A stretch of 24,477 nucleotides of DNA from JBDRZD01 sp964623395 (lineage in GTDB: Bacteria > Hydrothermota > Hydrothermia > Hydrothermales > Hydrothermaceae), in the NCBI GenBank assembly GCA_964623395.1, contig CAZUSI010000015.1:1-24477 (forward strand). The letters run 5' to 3'. Of this stretch, positions 1 through 6,985 are shown one piece after another (the first letter of the stretch is position 1; every line of letters starts with the position of its first letter). The position numbers and the translations under genes are program-made. The notes under the pieces are model-generated. The model did no database searches. It was not told the DNA's origin and was given only the letters and a program-made list of their open reading frames with translations.

Positions 1-4
1 ACCT

Positions 5-10
5 TATAAT
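5..10 (+). promoter_or_regulatory. Possible -10 element upstream of the dtxR-feoAB unit
   Basis: The hexamer TATAAT lies at positions 5-10, 32 bases before the start codon at 43. It would place a transcription start near 16-18, giving a short leader. Any -35 element would lie outside the window. In such AT-rich DNA a TATAAT match is weak evidence alone; it is listed because it precedes the first gene of a unit and adjoins a possible operator. Confidence 0.35.
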
Positions 11-16
11 TAAAAA

Positions 17-43
17 TTAGATTAATTTAACAAAGTTAGATTA
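17..43 (+). promoter_or_regulatory. Possible DtxR-type operator / direct repeat TTAGATTA
   Basis: The 8-mer TTAGATTA occurs at 17-24 and again at 36-43, 19 bp apart, just ahead of a DtxR-family gene. The segment 17-35 also resembles the classical DtxR box (by my alignment, 12 of 19 positions). It has a near-palindromic core, TTAATTTAA, at 22-30. A bound repressor here would cover the predicted transcription start, consistent with self-regulation of dtxR-feoA-feoB. This is inference from similarity and location. Confidence 0.35.
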
Positions 44-438
44 TGAAAACTTTAAGTTCTTCCTTAGAGGATTACCTTGAAGCAATTTATATTTTAAAAA
101 AAGGAAAGGGATTTACAAGAGTTTCAAAAATAGCAAATTTTTTAAATGTAAAGATGCCTTCTGTTAATTCTGCTTTGAAAATTCTTGCAAAAAAGGGATT
201 TATAATCCATGAAAATTATGGATATATTATTTTAACGGAAAAAGGGAAAAGGGAAGCAAAGAAAATTTATTCAAGGCATTTAATTTTAAAAAGATTTTTT
301 AAAGATGTTCTTGGAGTTAATGAAAAGAAGGCGGAAATAGACGCCTGCAAAATAGAACATCATATAAGCAAAGAATCCTTAAAAAAACTTTTAAATTATA
401 TAGAAAAAATAATTAAAGATGGTTCTATCTCAGATTAA
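43..438 (+). CDS. DtxR/MntR-family metal-dependent transcriptional repressor
   Basis: This is a cytoplasmic metal-sensing repressor. Residues 1-70 form the winged-helix DNA-binding part, opening with the family-typical SLEDYLEAIY. Residues 71-131 form the metal-binding/dimerisation domain with IEHH at 104-107. Candidate ligands are Asp10, Glu13, His79, Cys102, Glu105 and His106. The positions coincide with DtxR numbering, but residue 10 is Asp as in MntR instead of Met, while Cys102 is as in DtxR. At 131 residues it is the short, two-domain form without the C-terminal SH3 domain. An in-frame TAG at 37-39 fixes the start at 43; there is no clear Shine-Dalgarno. It overlaps feoA by 20 bp, so it most likely senses Fe(II) or Mn(II) and controls the feo genes. 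Metal identity is uncertain. Confidence 0.9.
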   Translation: MKTLSSSLEDYLEAIYILKKGKGFTRVSKIANFLNVKMPSVNSALKILAKKGFIIHENYGYIILTEKGKREAKKIYSRHLILKRFFKDVLGVNEKKAEIDACKIEHHISKESLKKLLNYIEKIIKDGSISD

Positions 439-664
439 AAATGGAAAAGTAAAAATTGTTGGGTTTTCAGGAGGAAGGCATTTTTTAAGAAAGATGAGTG
501 CTCTTGGAATTTTAATTGGTGATGTTGTTGAAGTAATTGCAAATACAGGGCATGGTCCTGTAATAATTGGAAAGGGTTCTTTAAGAATTGCAATAGGTTT
601 TGGAATGGCAAGTAAGATAGTTGTTGAAGAAGTAAAAGATGAAAAAAATAGCAATAGCAGGTAA
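419..664 (+). CDS. feoA: FeoA-family ferrous iron transport accessory protein
   Basis: FeoA is a small cytoplasmic SH3-like protein (81 residues, family usually 75-85) needed for FeoB function. Recognisable features are the FSGGRHFLRKMSALGI stretch, matching the family's G-x-x-x-x-x-R-L-x-x-x-G-I pattern, then hydrophobic strands and a terminal VKD. It begins inside the dtxR end (20 bp overlap, different frame) and overlaps feoB by 26 bp, implying translational coupling. The order regulator-feoA-feoB is common in bacteria. The FeoA fold matches the third domain of full-length DtxR proteins, which the upstream regulator lacks. Confidence 0.92.
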   Translation: MVLSQIKNGKVKIVGFSGGRHFLRKMSALGILIGDVVEVIANTGHGPVIIGKGSLRIAIGFGMASKIVVEEVKDEKNSNSR

Positions 665-2615
665 TCCAAATTCTGGAAAATCTACTATATTTAATAATTT
701 AACAGGAGAAAATCAAAGGGTAGGGAATTGGCCTGGTGTTACCGTTGAAAAGTTTGAAGGGAAATTTAGCTATAAGGATGAGGAATTTTATGTAGTTGAT
801 TTACCTGGAACTTATGGATTAAGTAGTTTTAGTATTGATGAAAGGATTGCAAGGGAATATTTGATAAAAGAAAATCCTGATGTTATAGTCCTTGTTGTTG
901 ATTCCACAAATATTGAAAGGCATTTTTATCTTTTAACAGAACTTCTTGAAATGGGAAAGAATGTTGTTTTATGTTTAAATATGACTGATCTTGCAGAGGA
1001 AAAAGGGACATTTATTGATGAAAATATACTTTCCAAAATTTTAAAAATAGGAGTTGTAAAGACAGTAGGGAATAAAAATATTGGAACAGATAAACTTAAA
1101 GAAATTATATATGAAACTTCAAAAAATAAAAGGGAAGATTTTTTAAGGATAGATTATGGAAAGGAAATTGAAGATTTTTTTGAAAATCTTAAAAAAGAAA
1201 TAGAAATTCCAGAATATCTTCCAGAAAGATGGACACTTGTTAAAATATTTTCAAAGGATGAAGAAATAATAAATTTATTAAAAATTAAAAAAGAGATAAT
1301 TGAAAAAATAGATAAGATTTCAAATTTTCATGGTTTTTCTGATGCTGAAAATTTTATAATTGAAAAAAAATATGGATTTATAAGGGGGATTTTAAAGGAA
1401 TGTGTTTATGAAAGGAAAAAATTGTGGAAAAGGTTAGAAATAAGTGATAAGGTTGATAAAGTTATAACAAATCCATGGATAGGATTACCAATTTTTTTAA
1501 TAATAATGCTTACAATTTTTGAAATAATATTTGGAATAGGAAATCCATTGCAGGAATTGATAGATAAATTCATAAGTTTTTTAAGTTCAAGTTTAAATTT
1601 TTTATTAAAAAATTTATTTCCGCCTTTCCTTTTATCTTTTTTAACAGATGGGATATTAGGTGGGATTGGAAGCGTAATTGTTTTTATACCAAATATATTT
1701 TTATTGTTTTTTTTAATTAGTATTTTAGAAGATTCAGGGTATATGGCAAGAATTGCATTTACAATGGATAGGTTTATGCATTATATTGGATTACATGGAA
1801 AATCCTTTATTCCACTTATTCTTGCCTTTGGATGTAATGTTCCTGCAATTTTAGCAACAAGAACAATTGAATCAAAAAGAGATAGAATTATAACAGTTAT
1901 GATAATTCCTTTAATTTCATGTTCTGCAAGATTACCAATTTATATTCTTTTTTGTAGTGCATTTTTCAAAAATTATCAAGGAATTGTTGTATTTTCCCTA
2001 TATTTAATTGGAATTATCCTCTCAATAACTTTTGCAAAGATTTTAAGTAAAACAATTTTTAGAAAAAAAGAGGAAATTCCTCTTATTATGGAACTTCCAC
2101 CTTATAGAAAACCTGCAATAAGATGGTGTTTAAAAATGGGAATTTTAAGAACAAAAGTTTTTATTATAAAGGCAGGAAGGGTAATATTTTCAGCAAGTTT
2201 AATAATATGGTTACTTGCATCATTACCTCCTTCATCTACTTATGGAAGTGAAAATACAATTCTTGGAAAAATTGGTAGTTTTATTGCACCAATCTTTTCA
2301 TTGGCAGGATTTGGAAGATGGGAAATAGCAGTTTCCCTTTTAGCTGGAATAGTTGCAAAGGAAACAGTTGTTGCAACGCTTGGAGTAATATTTGGAAGCG
2401 AAAATTTAATAGATTCATTAAAGAATATATTTACTCCTATTTCTGCTTATTCTTTTATGCTAATGTCATTAATTTATATTCCTTGTATTGCAACAATGGC
2501 AGCAATAAAAAATGAAATTGGAGTTAAATATCTTTTAATAACTATAATTTATACAATTTTGTTGGGATGGATAATTGCAGTAATTTTCTATCAAAGTGTA
2601 AATTTATTTATATGA
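639..2615 (+). CDS. feoB: Ferrous iron transporter FeoB
   Basis: FeoB is an inner-membrane Fe(II) importer with an N-terminal GTPase. The G domain shows G1 GNPNSGKST at 8-16, the G2 threonine near 35, G3 DLPG at 54-57 and G4 NMTD at 114-117. A helical linker (about 170-270) leads into a membrane domain with about eight helices. This contains the first gate motif (FGCNVPAI with the following SCSARLPIY) and the second gate region (AKETVVATLG, then IPCIATMAAI). At 658 residues it is on the short side (E. coli about 770), lacking the long cytoplasmic tail. No feoC-like gene follows. It starts inside feoA, and its stop overlaps the next gene as ATGA. Confidence 0.97.
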   Translation: MKKIAIAGNPNSGKSTIFNNLTGENQRVGNWPGVTVEKFEGKFSYKDEEFYVVDLPGTYGLSSFSIDERIAREYLIKENPDVIVLVVDSTNIERHFYLLTELLEMGKNVVLCLNMTDLAEEKGTFIDENILSKILKIGVVKTVGNKNIGTDKLKEIIYETSKNKREDFLRIDYGKEIEDFFENLKKEIEIPEYLPERWTLVKIFSKDEEIINLLKIKKEIIEKIDKISNFHGFSDAENFIIEKKYGFIRGILKECVYERKKLWKRLEISDKVDKVITNPWIGLPIFLIIMLTIFEIIFGIGNPLQELIDKFISFLSSSLNFLLKNLFPPFLLSFLTDGILGGIGSVIVFIPNIFLLFFLISILEDSGYMARIAFTMDRFMHYIGLHGKSFIPLILAFGCNVPAILATRTIESKRDRIITVMIIPLISCSARLPIYILFCSAFFKNYQGIVVFSLYLIGIILSITFAKILSKTIFRKKEEIPLIMELPPYRKPAIRWCLKMGILRTKVFIIKAGRVIFSASLIIWLLASLPPSSTYGSENTILGKIGSFIAPIFSLAGFGRWEIAVSLLAGIVAKETVVATLGVIFGSENLIDSLKNIFTPISAYSFMLMSLIYIPCIATMAAIKNEIGVKYLLITIIYTILLGWIIAVIFYQSVNLFI

Positions 2616-3256
2616 GAAAATATGATGAATTAAACAAAATTTATAAATCTATTAAAAAAGCTATAATATTAAGATTAAAAGAATTTAAAAATTTATGGAA
2701 AAAAGGAAGTGAAGAAGATGTATTTAAAGAACTTATTTTTTGTCTCCTTACTCCCCAATCAAAAGCAGAAAAATGCTGGGAAGTTGTTATAAATCTTCAA
2801 AATAAAAATTTATTATTTAATGGGAAAATAGATGAAATAATAAATGAATTGAAAAATGTTAGGTTTAGATTTAAAAAAGCAAAATATATTTTGGAAGCAA
2901 GAAAAAAATTTTTAATTGATGGAAGTTTAAAAATAAAAGAAAAATTAAAGAAATTTAATAATATGTTTGAGGCAAGAGAATGGCTTGTTAAAAATATTAA
3001 AGGAATTGGTTATAAGGAAGCAAGCCATTTTTTAAGAAATATTGGAATTGGTGAGAATTTGGCAATTCTTGATAGACATATACTTAAAAATTTAAAATTA
3101 TATGGTGTAATTGATAAAATTCCTAAGAATTTAAATAAAAAAAATTATCTTGAGATTGAAAGAAAAATGAAAAAATTTTCAAAAAAGATAAATATACCAA
3201 TTTCACATCTTGATTTTGTTTTATGGTATAAAGAAAGAGGCAAAATATTTAAATGA
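2612..3256 (+). CDS. ogg: N-glycosylase/DNA lyase, archaeal Ogg2 type (8-oxoguanine repair)
   Basis: This bifunctional base-excision repair enzyme removes 8-oxoguanine and nicks the strand by beta-elimination. The helix-hairpin-helix and catalytic region GIGYKEASHFLRNIG carries the presumed Schiff-base lysine Lys135. The following AILDRH holds the catalytic Asp154. The C-terminal HLDFVLWY block is typical of the archaeal/thermophile Ogg family. I start it at the ATG at 2612, which overlaps the feoB stop (ATGA) and gives 214 residues, near the family norm of about 205-215. An in-frame ATG at 2567 would add 15 residues inside feoB and is less likely. Coupling to feoB suggests co-expression of iron import with repair of iron-driven oxidative damage; that link is inference. 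Confidence 0.92.
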   Translation: MRKYDELNKIYKSIKKAIILRLKEFKNLWKKGSEEDVFKELIFCLLTPQSKAEKCWEVVINLQNKNLLFNGKIDEIINELKNVRFRFKKAKYILEARKKFLIDGSLKIKEKLKKFNNMFEAREWLVKNIKGIGYKEASHFLRNIGIGENLAILDRHILKNLKLYGVIDKIPKNLNKKNYLEIERKMKKFSKKINIPISHLDFVLWYKERGKIFK

Positions 3257-3258
3257 AA

Positions 3259-4452
3259 TTATTTCTCCAAAACGCAAAATTTTAAAAAATTTTTTATTCC
3301 AAAACTTCCTTTATTTGGAAAAAATAAAGTCGGGAATTGAATTTTTCCCCATTTTGTTATTCTTATACATGATGTGTTTTCTACTATTGAATTAATAATT
3401 TCTTCATCGTAGGAAGATATTGCAAAACTTTGAAGGAAATTTTTAAATTTTAAAAGATTTCTTAAAATTTCATTTTTTTCATCATAATAAATTACTTGAA
3501 TTATGCCTGGGAAAAAGATATCTAAAATTTTTTTTGTTTTTATAAATTTAAATTCATAATCCTTTATAAATAAATCCTTTTTAAAAAATAAAGAATCAAC
3601 AATCTGCCTTCTTATTATCCTTTCATCAAAATTGATTTCTTTTGAATTAAATTTTCCTTTAAATTTTTTAACATTTTCATCTATAATTTCACAAAATTCT
3701 TCAAAATCAATTCCTTTTTCAAGAAAAATAATAAAGGGACTCATACAACCACGATGATTGTATAAAAATATATCAAAACTTATTTTTTTCAAAATATCTT
3801 TTGAATAGTCCTTCAATTTTAAAAAACCTGCCCCAAACATTGTAGGATATTCAATTACTTTAACCTCTTTTTTAATAAATTTTTTAATCTCCTCAATATT
3901 TCTTATATCACCTTGAATTACAACAATATTTGCATTTTCTAAAAATTTTTTTAGTTTTTCTTTCTCATCTCTTTTAAATATTTCAATCTCAATAAAATTT
4001 GGAAAATTTTTAAAATTTTGTTTTACAAATTCTTTAAATTCTTTTAAGAAAAAATGCATTTTATAAGATGGTTTTGCATAAATGAATGTTTTTGATAAAA
4101 GAGAAGGAAAAATTGTTTGAATTTCTATTCCAGGTATATTTCCTGAAAATATTGCATTTATAAAAGGAGGTGAAATTGCTTTTAAATAAATATTTTTATC
4201 TATTTTTATCCAATCATCAAGAAATTTTTCATTTCCTATTTCAATTCTTAAAATTTTTATTAAATTTTTCTTATTTTGAAAGGGTAAAAATGAATTTCTA
4301 ATTCCAATTTCAATCATTTTTTCTGAATAATCTGTATTTTTAGATAAATTTTTTAAAATTTTTTTGAAATTTTCTGAAATCAAAAATTTTTTTGAAACCG
4401 ATGATATAAATTCAATTATTTCATAAATTGATATTTTTTTAATCTCTTCCAT
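3259..4452 (-). CDS. luxC: LuxC-like acyl-CoA/acyl-protein reductase
   Basis: This is the reductase component of a fatty acid reductase, an NADPH-dependent enzyme of the aldehyde dehydrogenase superfamily that turns an acyl thioester into an aldehyde. The region 102-130 (FSGNIPGIE...YAKPS) fits the LuxC nucleotide-binding segment. NHRGCMSP at 232-239 matches the family's catalytic cysteine motif, making Cys236 the likely nucleophile. Length (397) is somewhat below luminous-bacterial LuxC (about 480). The start codon abuts the luxE stop (TAAATG), so it is coupled to the synthetase that would load it. No luxA, luxB or luxD is in the window, so a role in light emission is unlikely. Aldehyde or alcohol for lipid synthesis is a guess. 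The family call is good, the substrate unknown. Confidence 0.85.
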   Translation of the reverse strand: MEEIKKISIYEIIEFISSVSKKFLISENFKKILKNLSKNTDYSEKMIEIGIRNSFLPFQNKKNLIKILRIEIGNEKFLDDWIKIDKNIYLKAISPPFINAIFSGNIPGIEIQTIFPSLLSKTFIYAKPSYKMHFFLKEFKEFVKQNFKNFPNFIEIEIFKRDEKEKLKKFLENANIVVIQGDIRNIEEIKKFIKKEVKVIEYPTMFGAGFLKLKDYSKDILKKISFDIFLYNHRGCMSPFIIFLEKGIDFEEFCEIIDENVKKFKGKFNSKEINFDERIIRRQIVDSLFFKKDLFIKDYEFKFIKTKKILDIFFPGIIQVIYYDEKNEILRNLLKFKNFLQSFAISSYDEEIINSIVENTSCIRITKWGKIQFPTLFFPNKGSFGIKNFLKFCVLEK

Positions 4453-5490
4453 TTAAATTTCACTTAAAAGAGAACATCCCCTTAAATCTTCTCCTTTTGC
4501 TCTACTTTTTAACAAGAAACCATCTTTGAATTTTATTCCTATATCTTCTGTTAAAATGCTTATACAGGCATCAAAATTTGCAAGGTCATAATGAATTAAA
4601 ACCCCCTCTTTTTTATCCTCAAAATTATCAGGGTCAATTATCCTCCATTTTATCCAAAAAGGACCTGATTTTATCCTTAAATTTTTTTTATTTTCAAAAA
4701 AATTCTTTAAATTTTCATCATAATAATGGGAAATCAATTCACACATTCCATATTCATTTACAATAAATTTTTCATCAATACCTAATAATTCAGTATAGCT
4801 TTTATATAAATATTTTTGATTTACAGAAACTTTTAAAGTTTTAAATCCACCCGTATCAAGTATTCTTGATTTTTCAGGCAATTTTATTTTTAATTTATTT
4901 TTTTTAAGATAATTTATTAAATAATAAAAGGAAATTGAAGTCCCTAAAAGAGCAACAGGTTCATCATTTTCTTTAACTTTTTTAATAAATTCTTCAAATA
5001 AATATTTATTATTTTTAAAGAAATATTCACTACCCTTTTTACCAAATTTTTCAAATATTTTTTTATACATATATGCAAGGGAGGAATTTTTAAGTTCTTG
5101 AAAATCAGGAAAAAAAACAAAAATTTTTATCTTTTCTAAATCTGGTAGGAAATATTTTTTAAAGGTTTTATAAATTACTTCATCATATATTTCAGGATAA
5201 AAAATAAATCTTTTACTTTTTATTCCCTCAGTTGTTCCACTTGATAAAAAAACATATTTTGGTTTTTTATTTTCTGTATAAATATCATAATATTTAAAAG
5301 CCCTCTGGGGGCATGGAGGGATTTCTTTAAAACTTTTTATTTTCCCAGGTTTTTTACCTTTTTTATCACAAAAATTTTTATAAAATTTGTTTTTATAATA
5401 TTCATATTCAAAGATAAGAAGGGCAATTTCATTAAATTCTTCATCATTTAAATCTTCTTTATTTATTATTTCAATTATCTTTTCCTTCAT
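4453..5490 (-). CDS. luxE: LuxE-like acyl-protein synthetase
   Basis: LuxE is the ATP-dependent component that activates a fatty acid as acyl-AMP, holds it on its own cysteine and passes it to LuxC. Visible features are the PCPQRAFK block (59-66), the nucleotide-binding SSGTTEG (83-89), NEYGMCE in the second half, and a C-terminal RGCSLLSEI tail. Cys339 in that tail is a candidate acyl carrier, as luminous LuxE also carries its acylated Cys near the C-terminus. I chose the ATG at 5490: it overlaps the ligase stop as ATGA and has GGAGAAAG upstream. A TTG at 5505 would add five residues and bury that ribosome site. The product is 345 residues. The immediate luxC neighbour strongly supports the assignment. 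Confidence 0.85.
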   Translation of the reverse strand: MKEKIIEIINKEDLNDEEFNEIALLIFEYEYYKNKFYKNFCDKKGKKPGKIKSFKEIPPCPQRAFKYYDIYTENKKPKYVFLSSGTTEGIKSKRFIFYPEIYDEVIYKTFKKYFLPDLEKIKIFVFFPDFQELKNSSLAYMYKKIFEKFGKKGSEYFFKNNKYLFEEFIKKVKENDEPVALLGTSISFYYLINYLKKNKLKIKLPEKSRILDTGGFKTLKVSVNQKYLYKSYTELLGIDEKFIVNEYGMCELISHYYDENLKNFFENKKNLRIKSGPFWIKWRIIDPDNFEDKKEGVLIHYDLANFDACISILTEDIGIKFKDGFLLKSRAKGEDLRGCSLLSEI

Positions 5491-6062
5491 TTTATCTTTC
5501 TCCAAAATTCAGTTGCTATAGGACCTTCTTTCCCTATTTCATAGATTGAATTTTTGTTTTTCAAAATTATTCCTTCCCAATTATTTTCTTTTGCTTTTTC
5601 AAGTAATTTATCAATATTTTCTTTAATTTCAAATTGTTCTATAAGAAAAAAAGGTGGCAAAAAATTTATATTTTCAAGAATTTTTCTTCTTTTGTAAAAG
5701 GGTAATTTATAAATTTCTTTACCCTCAAAAAATATTATATCAAATACATAAATTTTTGGTTTTGAATCCCTTTTATTTGCAAATATACTTGGTATATATC
5801 TTCTTCCTCTTTCATCTGTTATTTCAGAGTCAAGAATTGATGAAGGAGGTAAGAATGTTTCAACAATTTTTATAAATCTTTTCAATTTTTCTGTCCAATT
5901 GGGATTTCTTTCTAATCTTCTTCCCCAAAATTCAACTTTTCCATCCTCATATCTTATTATCTGCATTCTCCATCCATCTATTTTTGGTTCTACAATCCAA
6001 TTTTCATCTAATTTTTCCCCAAAATAGGGAATTGGTTGCATAAGGAAAATTGGTTTTATCAT
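5487..6062 (-). CDS. Minimal ATP-dependent ligase-type nucleotidyltransferase lacking the OB domain
   Basis: This is a covalent nucleotidyltransferase core of the ATP-dependent DNA ligase family. Motif I is EPKIDG (25-30) with Lys27 as the AMP-accepting residue. ILDSEI (76-81) supplies the conserved acidic residue, motif III is YVFDIIFFEG (105-114), motif IV is EGIILK (163-168) and motif V is WRKIK (187-191). The protein stops exactly at motif V (191 residues). The OB-fold domain that nearly all DNA ligases need for nick binding and catalysis is therefore absent. The reading frame ends in a clean stop, and the downstream luxE occupies the adjacent DNA, so no OB remnant follows. It overlaps nuoH and luxE by 4 bp each. 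It could be a stand-alone ligase aided by a partner, or could adenylate another substrate. Confidence 0.82.
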   Translation of the reverse strand: MIKPIFLMQPIPYFGEKLDENWIVEPKIDGWRMQIIRYEDGKVEFWGRRLERNPNWTEKLKRFIKIVETFLPPSSILDSEITDERGRRYIPSIFANKRDSKPKIYVFDIIFFEGKEIYKLPFYKRRKILENINFLPPFFLIEQFEIKENIDKLLEKAKENNWEGIILKNKNSIYEIGKEGPIATEFWRKIK

Positions 6063-6985
6063 TTGATAACTTTAAATATAGAAACAATTATTAAATTTAT
6101 AAAAGATAAGGGAATTAAGTATTTCCATGAAAAATTAAGCAATTGATCAAATCTTACTCTTGGTAAAGATGCCCTTATCCAGTAAAAAATAAATATAAGA
6201 ATTAAAAGTTTTATTAAAAAAACAAAAAGATTGCCTCCTCCAAGATAAAGAATTACGATTAAAGAAGAAATTAAGATTAAATGGGCATATTCTCCTAAGA
6301 AAAACCATGCAAATTTTATTCCAGAATATTCAGTGTTATATCCACCAACAATCTCTGATTCTGCTTCTGGAAGGTCAAAGGGAATTCTTCTTGAATCTGC
6401 AAGTGCTGCCAAGAAAAAGGATAAAAATCCTAAGAATTGAGGAAAAATATAAGGAATTTTTTGTTTCTCTATTATTTCTCTTAATGAAAAGGTTTCTGCC
6501 TGTAAAGAAATTGCAATTATTGAAATTATAAGTGGAATTTCATAACTTAAAACCTGCGCACATGCTCTTAAAGAACCAATAAGAGGATATTTACTTCCTG
6601 AAGAAATACCTGCAAGAATAACACCATAAACACTTAAAGAAGAGATAACTATTATCAAAAGCAAAGAAATTTTAATATCTGCAATCAATGGTTTTTTACC
6701 AATTGGTATAATTGAAAAAGGAATAAAAGAAAATATAACAACAATTAAGGGAGAAAGAAAATAGAGAATTTTATCTCTTCTTTCAGGAAATACTTCTTCT
6801 TTAAAAATTAATTTTACAGCATCAGCAATACTTTGAAAAATACCGAAAGGACCTGCTCTATTCGGACCAAATCTATTTTGAAACCATCCGAGAAATTTCC
6901 TTTCTAAATAAACCATATAAGCAACTATAAGTATTATCACAAATATTAAAAAGATACTTTTTAAAATAACAATTATAAATTCCAT
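6059..6985 (-). CDS. nuoH: NADH-quinone oxidoreductase subunit H
   Basis: NuoH is an inner-membrane subunit of complex I at the quinone-binding junction. The diagnostic segment runs from LERKFLGWFQNRFGP (about 27-41) through AGPFGIFQSIADAVKL. SLRACAQVLSYEIPL is at 138-152, and the acidic loop PFDLPEAESEIVGG with NTEYSGIKF is at 202-225. About eight hydrophobic helices are visible. At 308 residues it is near the family's 320-340. The NTEYSG loop favours complex I NuoH over hydrogenase homologues. It is alone: its neighbours are a penicillin-binding protein (TGA-ATG, zero gap) and a ligase core (4 bp overlap), with no nuoG or nuoI beside it. Confidence 0.93.
   Translation of the reverse strand: MEFIIVILKSIFLIFVIILIVAYMVYLERKFLGWFQNRFGPNRAGPFGIFQSIADAVKLIFKEEVFPERRDKILYFLSPLIVVIFSFIPFSIIPIGKKPLIADIKISLLLIIVISSLSVYGVILAGISSGSKYPLIGSLRACAQVLSYEIPLIISIIAISLQAETFSLREIIEKQKIPYIFPQFLGFLSFFLAALADSRRIPFDLPEAESEIVGGYNTEYSGIKFAWFFLGEYAHLILISSLIVILYLGGGNLFVFLIKLLILIFIFYWIRASLPRVRFDQLLNFSWKYLIPLSFINLIIVSIFKVIK

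Noticed and set aside
430..669. - strand 79-residue open frame opposite feoA
   Set aside because: feoA on the + strand is conserved and in operon context; the antisense frame is a by-product.
2567..2611. ATG at 2567 as start of the ogg gene
   Set aside because: It would add 15 residues read from inside feoB; the ATG at 2612 overlaps the feoB stop and fits family length.
3276..3297. A/T-rich inverted run after the ogg stop as a terminator
   Set aside because: Only A-T pairs, inside luxC coding sequence, no G-C stem; too weak to call.
3210..3395. + strand 61-residue open frame spanning the ogg/luxC junction
   Set aside because: It overlaps the well-supported ogg end and the luxC 3' end, and its protein resembles nothing; an AT-rich shadow frame.
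5491..5505. TTG start giving LuxE five more residues
   Set aside because: The ATG at 5490 has a GGAGAAAG site and a standard ATGA overlap; the TTG would place that site inside the gene.
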